Source: Gammaproteobacteria bacterium
GTDB taxonomy: Bacteria > Pseudomonadota > Gammaproteobacteria > GCA-001735895
Reading direction: 5' to 3'
Assembly (NCBI GenBank): GCA_024229615.1
Contig: JAAESG010000511.1
Location: forward strand, 1-56,494
DNA length: 56,494 bases
The notes under the pieces were generated by a model. It made no database searches. It saw nothing but the letters and a program-made list of their open reading frames with translations, and was not told the origin of the DNA. This document shows positions 50,730 to 56,494 of the stretch, piece by piece. The translations under genes and the position numbers were made by a program. Numbering within the stretch: position 1 is the first letter of the stretch; every line of letters begins with the position of its first letter.

Positions 50730-51473
50730 CTAGTGATATTTTTCGGTGGTGAAATGGCCAGGATCGCGGCGCCGGTGTCTTTTCATCCCGCGCGAAGCCA
50801 GTTCAGCGCTGACGTCTGTAATCATGTTGGCGCTTCCACACATCATTACGTGCGAGTCGTCAGCATTGATAGTCAATCCGAGGTACTGTTCCAGACTGCC
50901 GTCCTGCATCAGGGTCGGCACGCGTTTGCCGAGGCCGCCGGCATAAGCTTCACGCGTGACAATCGGTACGTAACAAAATTGCTCGCCGTGCGAATCTGCC
51001 GCCAGATCGATGATATCCCGGTAGGCGAGTTCTTCGGCATAGCTCACCGAGTAGCACAGGATTATTTTTTCAAACTTGCTCCAGGCGGCCTGACTCTTGA
51101 GGATAGACAGAAACGGGCCGATGCCGGTACCTGTGGCGACCATCCACAAATGTTTACATTGCGGTATTTCGCTGACCGTCAGAAACCCTGAAGGATTATC
51201 CGAAACAAGAACATCGTCACCGGCTCGGAGATCGAACAGGCGTGGGGACAAAGGGCCGTCTTCGACGATATTGAAATATACCTCGAGATGAGAGTCTTCA
51301 GGTGTATTGACCAGCGAGTAGGGACGCGCGAGGACCGTATCACCGTCATTTAAACCGATGCGTACGAATTGTCCGGACTCGTAACCATTGAGCTCAACAT
51401 CGATAATCAACGACGTCAGGTAGTCATTCAAACGCCGATTTTCGATCACTTTGCCTTCAAGCCAGTTAGCCAT
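50730..51473 (-). CDS. ferredoxin--NADP reductase
   Basis: LARPYSLVNTPEDSHLEVYFNIVEDGPLSPRLFDLRAGDDV, ATGTGIGPFLSIL, MMCGSANMI. Confidence 0.92.
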   Translation of the reverse strand: MANWLEGKVIENRRLNDYLTSLIIDVELNGYESGQFVRIGLNDGDTVLARPYSLVNTPEDSHLEVYFNIVEDGPLSPRLFDLRAGDDVLVSDNPSGFLTVSEIPQCKHLWMVATGTGIGPFLSILKSQAAWSKFEKIILCYSVSYAEELAYRDIIDLAADSHGEQFCYVPIVTREAYAGGLGKRVPTLMQDGSLEQYLGLTINADDSHVMMCGSANMITDVSAELASRGMKRHRRRDPGHFTTEKYH

Positions 51474-51585
51474 ACATTTTCACCTCGTCAAGCCTGCAAT
51501 TCTCGAAACTGTTACCCGCGCAATAGAATTCCGATTTCGCTGTTGTGGTTTCCTAAGCTGGACAGTCTGTGTCATCAGTATCCGC

Positions 51586-52245
51586 TCAAGCCGCGAGTCG
51601 GAACAAACTGTAAGATCCGTTTTTTTCCATTGCGTCGAGATACAGGTCTTCAAACTCATCGACTACCGATTCACGCACTTCGGGCAATGCCAACAATCGC
51701 TCAGACCAGGCCGTTACTTTCGGCATGGATTCGGGGTCGATGACGGAAAGCCGGTTATTTGCGACTGAATTCTGCCGAAACAGGGGTGCAAAAGCGGTAT
51801 CGGCCAGCGAAAAGCTTTTACCATTAAACCATGGACTCTCGCCGAGGCGCTTTTCGACTCGATGAAGCTGGCTGATCAGTTGCTCGCGATACTTGTTATA
51901 TCGTTCCTCGTCCTTGCTCATTTTCATCATGTAGAGGTTACCCAGCATATTAGACGCGAATTCGATCCAGGCTCGATTTTTGGCACGTGCCAATGGTTCG
52001 TCCGGCTGCAACTCCCCGCCTGTTATTTCATCGAGGTATTCGTTGATCACTGCAGATTCGAACAACACCTCATCGTCGACTTTGAGCACCGGTACCTTTG
52101 CCAATGGGGAAAGTTCGAGAAACCAGTCGGGCGGATCGGCAAGGTCGATATAAGTTATATCAAAATCGATATTCTTGTGTTTCAGGGTAATAACCGCGCG
52201 TTGTACGAATGGGCAGGTTTTAAAACTGATCAGATGTAGTGACAT
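51586..52245 (-). CDS. glutathione S-transferase family protein
   Basis: LISFKTCPFVQRAVITLKHKNIDFDITYIDL, KVPVLKVDDEVLFESAVINEYLDE. Confidence 0.9.
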   Translation of the reverse strand: MSLHLISFKTCPFVQRAVITLKHKNIDFDITYIDLADPPDWFLELSPLAKVPVLKVDDEVLFESAVINEYLDEITGGELQPDEPLARAKNRAWIEFASNMLGNLYMMKMSKDEERYNKYREQLISQLHRVEKRLGESPWFNGKSFSLADTAFAPLFRQNSVANNRLSVIDPESMPKVTAWSERLLALPEVRESVVDEFEDLYLDAMEKNGSYSLFRLAA

Positions 52246-52371
52246 TGTGTTGTTCCCGGGCTTGAGTCAGAATGATAACGCTACTGCAACAAGGTAAGGG
52301 TCTAAATAACAAACTCAACCCCACATTCTATAGGTCTATTGTTGCTGCCGGGCTACTGAGGAGAACCTGAT

Positions 52372-53040
52372 ATGGCAACATCGACACTGGGTCTAGGCCA
52401 ATCCCTGCAAGAATACTTGCTCGAGGTTTCGTTGCATGAGCCGGATGCCTGTTTACGCTTGCGTCAGCAGACCCTGGCGATGCCTGATGCGAACATGATT
52501 AGTTCACCGGAGCAGGTGCAATTGCTCATGCTGTTGTGCAAAATGCTAAATGCCAGAAATGGTCTCGAGGTTGGTACTTTCACTGGTTATACCAGTTTGC
52601 GTTTAACCATGGCGATGCCCGATTTGAAGATGACTTGCTGCGACATCAGCGAGGCTTTTACTTCGATTGCCCGCGAACACTGGCAGGCGGCAGCAGTTGA
52701 CGATCGCATCGATCTACAGATTGCGCCGGCTCAGCAAACCCTGGATCGTTTGATTGATGAAGGTTTTGAGGGCGCTTACGATTTCGCCTACATCGACGCC
52801 GATAAGAGTGCTTACCGGGGGTATGTTGAATCCTGCCTCGCGCTTGTACGCCCGGGTGGATTGATTGCGCTTGACAATGTGCTCTGGAGCGGGGCGGTTA
52901 TCGATCCCGAGGATAACAGTTCGGACACGGTAGCGCTGCGAGAACTCAATCAGTGGCTACACCAACAGGCGCCGGGCCGCTATGATCTGTCGATGATACC
53001 GATCGGCGATGGTCTGACCGTGATGCGCAAGTACCTTTAA
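52372..53040 (+). CDS. SAM-dependent O-methyltransferase (class I, COMT-like)
   Basis: GLEVGTFTGYTSLRLTMAMP, FAYIDADKSAYRGYVESCLALVRPGGLIALDNVLWSGAV. Confidence 0.9.
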   Translation: MATSTLGLGQSLQEYLLEVSLHEPDACLRLRQQTLAMPDANMISSPEQVQLLMLLCKMLNARNGLEVGTFTGYTSLRLTMAMPDLKMTCCDISEAFTSIAREHWQAAAVDDRIDLQIAPAQQTLDRLIDEGFEGAYDFAYIDADKSAYRGYVESCLALVRPGGLIALDNVLWSGAVIDPEDNSSDTVALRELNQWLHQQAPGRYDLSMIPIGDGLTVMRKYL

Positions 53041-53175
53041 GAAGGGCGCGGACAGATGCCTGCCCGCAGACGGCGTTATCAAAACTGGCTACAGAATGAC
53101 TGCAGCGGCGTTTTGATGCCTTGCTGCGAACAGACACGTGATGGCTGAATACGATATACATTGTCGCCGGGTTAA

Positions 53176-53745
53176 TTAGTGTTCAACTTTTAGAATGGGT
53201 TGAACGCCTTCGAACATGGGTTCAAGCGCGACCCCGAGGGCATCGCCAAACTTCGAAACCGCGATGTATATTGTAATGACGAATACGGCATCGACGATTT
53301 GCGCTTCATTCCAGTTGGCGTGCAGACGTTCCCACAATTCGGCTGACACCCGGTTTGCGTCTTCGCCTATCTGCACGGTTAAATCCAGCAATGCTTTTTC
53401 AGCCTCGTTGAAATGCTCACTGGTTTTATACCGGTCACCGTCGATATCGGCAATTTTCTCCTCAGAGATACCGAGCATGTCCGAAACGCGCTCATGCTGT
53501 ACCACGCAATACTGGCACTGATTACGCTGGGTCGCTTTCAGAATCAGTAGTTCCTTGGTCTTCCAGTCGAGCACGCCATCCTTGAGCACGGCCATGATCA
53601 GGTTGGTAAACACGGTACCGTACTCAGGTTGATGTCCGAATACTTTGAAAATATTCAATAAGGCTTGAAATCGGCCCTCAGACTTGTCATAAAATGCGAT
53701 GGTTTCGGCGTTTGCCTGTTCTCTTTCTACGTATGTAACACCCAT
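53176..53745 (-). CDS. carboxymuconolactone decarboxylase/AhpD-like protein
   Basis: LDWKTKELLILKATQRNQCQYCVVQHERV (CxxC-xxH). Confidence 0.85.
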   Translation of the reverse strand: MGVTYVEREQANAETIAFYDKSEGRFQALLNIFKVFGHQPEYGTVFTNLIMAVLKDGVLDWKTKELLILKATQRNQCQYCVVQHERVSDMLGISEEKIADIDGDRYKTSEHFNEAEKALLDLTVQIGEDANRVSAELWERLHANWNEAQIVDAVFVITIYIAVSKFGDALGVALEPMFEGVQPILKVEH

Positions 53746-53801
53746 GCTTCAACTCCTCATTGTTTAATTGAACGATCGTTCCAAATGTGGCCAAATTTTT
53801 T

Positions 53802-54407
53802 TTACTCCAGCATCATCCTGGCCCGAGATGTGATGGCGTTTATGGTTTCCTGGTTTGCCCGGGTACGCGTCAATACCCGCAATCCCAAAAACAGGCTGAG
53901 TAATGCCTGGGCAGTCGATCTCGAATCAATCGACGCATTGATGGTTCTATCCCGTTTCGCTGCCTCGATTCGAGAAAAGAAGAATTCTTCGACCCCTTGC
54001 AGGCTATGGTCGATAAAATCGCTGACTTCAGGGTCATGCGGAGCGAGTTCGAGCGCGGTGTTGACCAGCAGACAACCCCAGGGGACATCGTTTTTTTGAG
54101 GTTTTGTCGCGGCACTTTCGAACACCGCGATAATGGCCTCCAGCGGACTGTAGTTGATACTGATTTTCTGCAAATGCTGGTCGCGGTAGACTCGATCGTA
54201 GTGGGTCAACGCGCTCATAAACAGGGCGTGTTTATTCGGGAAGGCATTGTAAATACTGCCTCGATTGATGCCGGTCGCCTTGACCAGGTCGTTCATCGAA
54301 GTCGCTTCATAGCCGTGCGCCCAGAACGTGTACATGGCATTTTCCAGCACCTTGGTTTCATTGTAATTTTTTTGCCAGGGCATCAATTTTTCCAGAGTTA
54401 CCGGCAC
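53802..54407 (-). CDS. TetR/AcrR-family regulator
   Basis: AMYTFWAHGYEATSMNDLVKATGINRGSIYNAFPNKHALFMSAL. Confidence 0.9.
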   Translation of the reverse strand: MPVTLEKLMPWQKNYNETKVLENAMYTFWAHGYEATSMNDLVKATGINRGSIYNAFPNKHALFMSALTHYDRVYRDQHLQKISINYSPLEAIIAVFESAATKPQKNDVPWGCLLVNTALELAPHDPEVSDFIDHSLQGVEEFFFSRIEAAKRDRTINASIDSRSTAQALLSLFLGLRVLTRTRANQETINAITSRARMMLE

Positions 54408-54499
54408 ATATTAACCGAGTCTGGAACGATCGGTCAACTAAAAAAGAGCCTGTATTTGAACGTATTGTCTGTGCCGAAACGAGGAATCCTGGGTGGAGG

Positions 54500-55594
54500 C
54501 TATTGAGCTTCTGACGAAAGACTGGCTAGTCCTGCTTCGTCAGCCGTGACGATGGCGCGTTCGGTGATTAGCCCAGTGACCAGCTCGGCTGGGGTTATGT
54601 CGAAGGCATAGTTCACGATATTAGTTTTCTCGGGGGCGATGTTGACCGCCGCAATTTCTCCATCGTCGAGCTTGCCGACGATTTTTGCAACCTCGTTAGT
54701 GTCGCGTTGTTCGATGGGTACCTCCGATATCCCGTTACCGATAGTCCAGTCGATCGTAGAGCTCGGCAGGCAAACATAGAAGGGTACCTGGTTGTGTTTG
54801 GCAGCGAGTGCTTTTAAATAGGTACCAATCTTGTTGCAGACATCGCCGTTGCGCGTGGTGCGGTCGCTGCCGACCAGGCACAGATCGACCAACCCGTGTT
54901 GCATCAGGTGGCCACCGGCGTTGTCGACGATGAGACTGTGTGGCACACCGTGATGGCCGAGTTCCCACGCGGTCAGACTCGCACCCTGATTACGCGGGCG
55001 GGTTTCATCGACCCATACATGCACCGCGATACCGGCATCGTGCGCCATGTAAATCGGCGCCGTTGCGGTCCCCCAGTCCACGGTTGCAAGCCAGCCGGCG
55101 TTGCAATGGGTCAGTATGTTGACGGGGTCGCCTGGCTTTTTATGAGCTGTAATTTCACGGATCAGTTCGAGTCCGTGCTGACCGATCGACTGGTTGCTGA
55201 CGACGTCCTGGTCTGCTATTTCCCCGGCTTCTGTAAAGGCTGCCAGGGCTCTGTCAGCGGCTTTTAGTGGTGAAACCCGTGCTTGCATCCGATCGAGCGC
55301 CCAGCGCAGGTTGACCGCGGTTGGTCGAGTCGCAAATAGTTGTTGGTAAGCGTTGTCCATGCCGGTGTCGGATGGGTCTTGCCGTAAAGCGAGATAGTAT
55401 CCGTAGGCAGCAGTGGCTCCGATCAGCGGCGCACCACGTACCAGCATTTCCTTGATTGCGCTGCTGGCGTCTTGCAGGGTTTGCAGGTTGTTGATGGTAA
55501 ATACGTGGGGTAATCGTGTCTGATCGATGATATCTACCGACCAACCGTCGGAATTGATCCAGATACTGCGGTAGTGGACATTGTCGACGTTCAT
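54500..55594 (-). CDS. mtnA: 5-methylthioribose-1-phosphate isomerase
   Basis: MLVRGAPLIGATAAYGYYLAL, NILTHCNAGWLATVDWGTA, VDLCLVGSDRTTRNGDVCNKIGTYLKALAA; start at MNVDNVHYRS. Confidence 0.93.
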   Translation of the reverse strand: MNVDNVHYRSIWINSDGWSVDIIDQTRLPHVFTINNLQTLQDASSAIKEMLVRGAPLIGATAAYGYYLALRQDPSDTGMDNAYQQLFATRPTAVNLRWALDRMQARVSPLKAADRALAAFTEAGEIADQDVVSNQSIGQHGLELIREITAHKKPGDPVNILTHCNAGWLATVDWGTATAPIYMAHDAGIAVHVWVDETRPRNQGASLTAWELGHHGVPHSLIVDNAGGHLMQHGLVDLCLVGSDRTTRNGDVCNKIGTYLKALAAKHNQVPFYVCLPSSTIDWTIGNGISEVPIEQRDTNEVAKIVGKLDDGEIAAVNIAPEKTNIVNYAFDITPAELVTGLITERAIVTADEAGLASLSSEAQ

Positions 55595-55598
55595 CGCT

Positions 55599-56320
55599 TC
55601 AGTCTGTTTCCTGTTTGCCGTAGCTTTTGAAGCGTTCCTGCACCTCGTCCATTTGCGCATCACTTAGAATGACTGGCTCACCAGCCTGACGCGCATGCCA
55701 GTACTGTTTTGCCAGGGTTTCGACCTCGACTCCGAGCCACAGCACCTTCTCGAGGTCGTCGTGACAACAAATCATGCCGTGGGTCCCCAACAGGCAGGCG
55801 TGCCTGTCAGCCAGGGCCGATAGCATATTGTCAGACAGTTGTTGTGTTCCAAACAGGGCATAGTCCGCGCAGCGGATATTATTGCCTCCGGCCACCGCGA
55901 CCATGTAGTGAAAGGCCGGAATATCGACGCGCAGGCAAGACAGCGCGGTTGCAAACACAGAGTGCGCATGTAGTACGGCTCCAGCCGCTGCACGATCGGC
56001 ATAGATATCGCGATGCATGCGCCATTCACTGGACGGTATCAGCTTATCACCCGTATTGCCCTGCATATCGACATGCACGATATGATCGGGCTGCAATTGT
56101 TGGTAAGCCATGCCAGAAGGCGTTATCAGAAACCCGTGTTCGAATCTGACACTGACATTTCCGGCATTACCCTGGTTGATTCCCTGTGAATTCATCGAAA
56201 GGCAGACGTCGATTATCTGCCGCGATAACTGCTTGCGTGTTGCGGATGCTGCTTTCATGAGCGTGGTATTGGTTAGAGTCTCTTCAAAAACTGGGAGACC
56301 ATGATAACACGGCATTTTCA
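55599..56320 (-). CDS. class II aldolase, FucA-like
   Basis: GNAGNVSVRFEHGFLITPSGMAYQQL, SSEWRMH, LHAHSVFATALSCL, AGGNNIRCADYALFGTQQLS, LLGTHGMI; start placed approximately, well inside the ORF-track start. Confidence 0.85.
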
Positions 56321-56376
56321 TCTCGAGCCGCGCCAGGCATTCGGAGGCACAAGCCTGTGAATCGATATCTAAGGAA

Positions 56377-56494
56377 GCTCTGAACAATTCATCCTGAATT
56401 GTCAGAGCACGGAGAAACAAAAAGTGTGATTTTTGTTTCTCCTTCATTTTCAACGACTTAGCGGCCATTGAAAATGGCGGTGCGTCCCTGCACC
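56377..56494. repeat. run of four hairpins, MITE/REP-cluster-like
   Basis: 56377-56408, 56411-56442 (perfect 13-bp stem), 56445-56476 and 56479-56494 each self-complementary. Confidence 0.7.

Noticed and set aside
56321-56468. N-terminal extension of the aldolase ORF (MAAKSLKMKEKQ...)
   Set aside because: Mostly translated from the hairpin repeat block; FucA similarity only begins further downstream.

Overview
The window looks like a gammaproteobacterial chromosome, probably marine, and is densely coded. No rRNA, tRNA, CRISPR array or complete insertion sequence was recognised. The left half is largely housekeeping: a MetA-family homoserine acyltransferase, CsiV-Mfd, LolC/E-LolD, ComEC, ExbB/ExbD, MsbA, LpxK, Trm112, KdsB, NudF, NhaB and DsbB. 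In this section MsbA and LpxK are a single uninterrupted 938-aa ORF. The right half is accessory metabolism: (i) a diiron/ODP-like MBL protein translationally coupled to a soluble hybrid histidine kinase; (ii) an MttB-family methyltransferase plus a dimethylglycine-dehydrogenase-like flavoprotein with a divergent LysR regulator; (iii) DUF4392, PxpCBA and DUF1445 with a D-amino-acid aminotransferase, a candidate D-glutamate/5-oxoproline module in which the two halves of the human D-glutamate cyclase occur as separate genes; (iv) a DmdA-like protein, MetY, an alpha/beta hydrolase, a FadN-type HAD-crotonase and an acyl-CoA ligase, a candidate DMSP demethylation and methanethiol-capture module; (v) MtnA next to a FucA-like class II aldolase, a candidate DHAP shunt. 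Several REP-like palindromes are present. One family carries the TAG stop codon of three minus-strand genes inside its arm. A run of four hairpins lies at the right edge. All function calls come from reading translated sequence; no database search was run.
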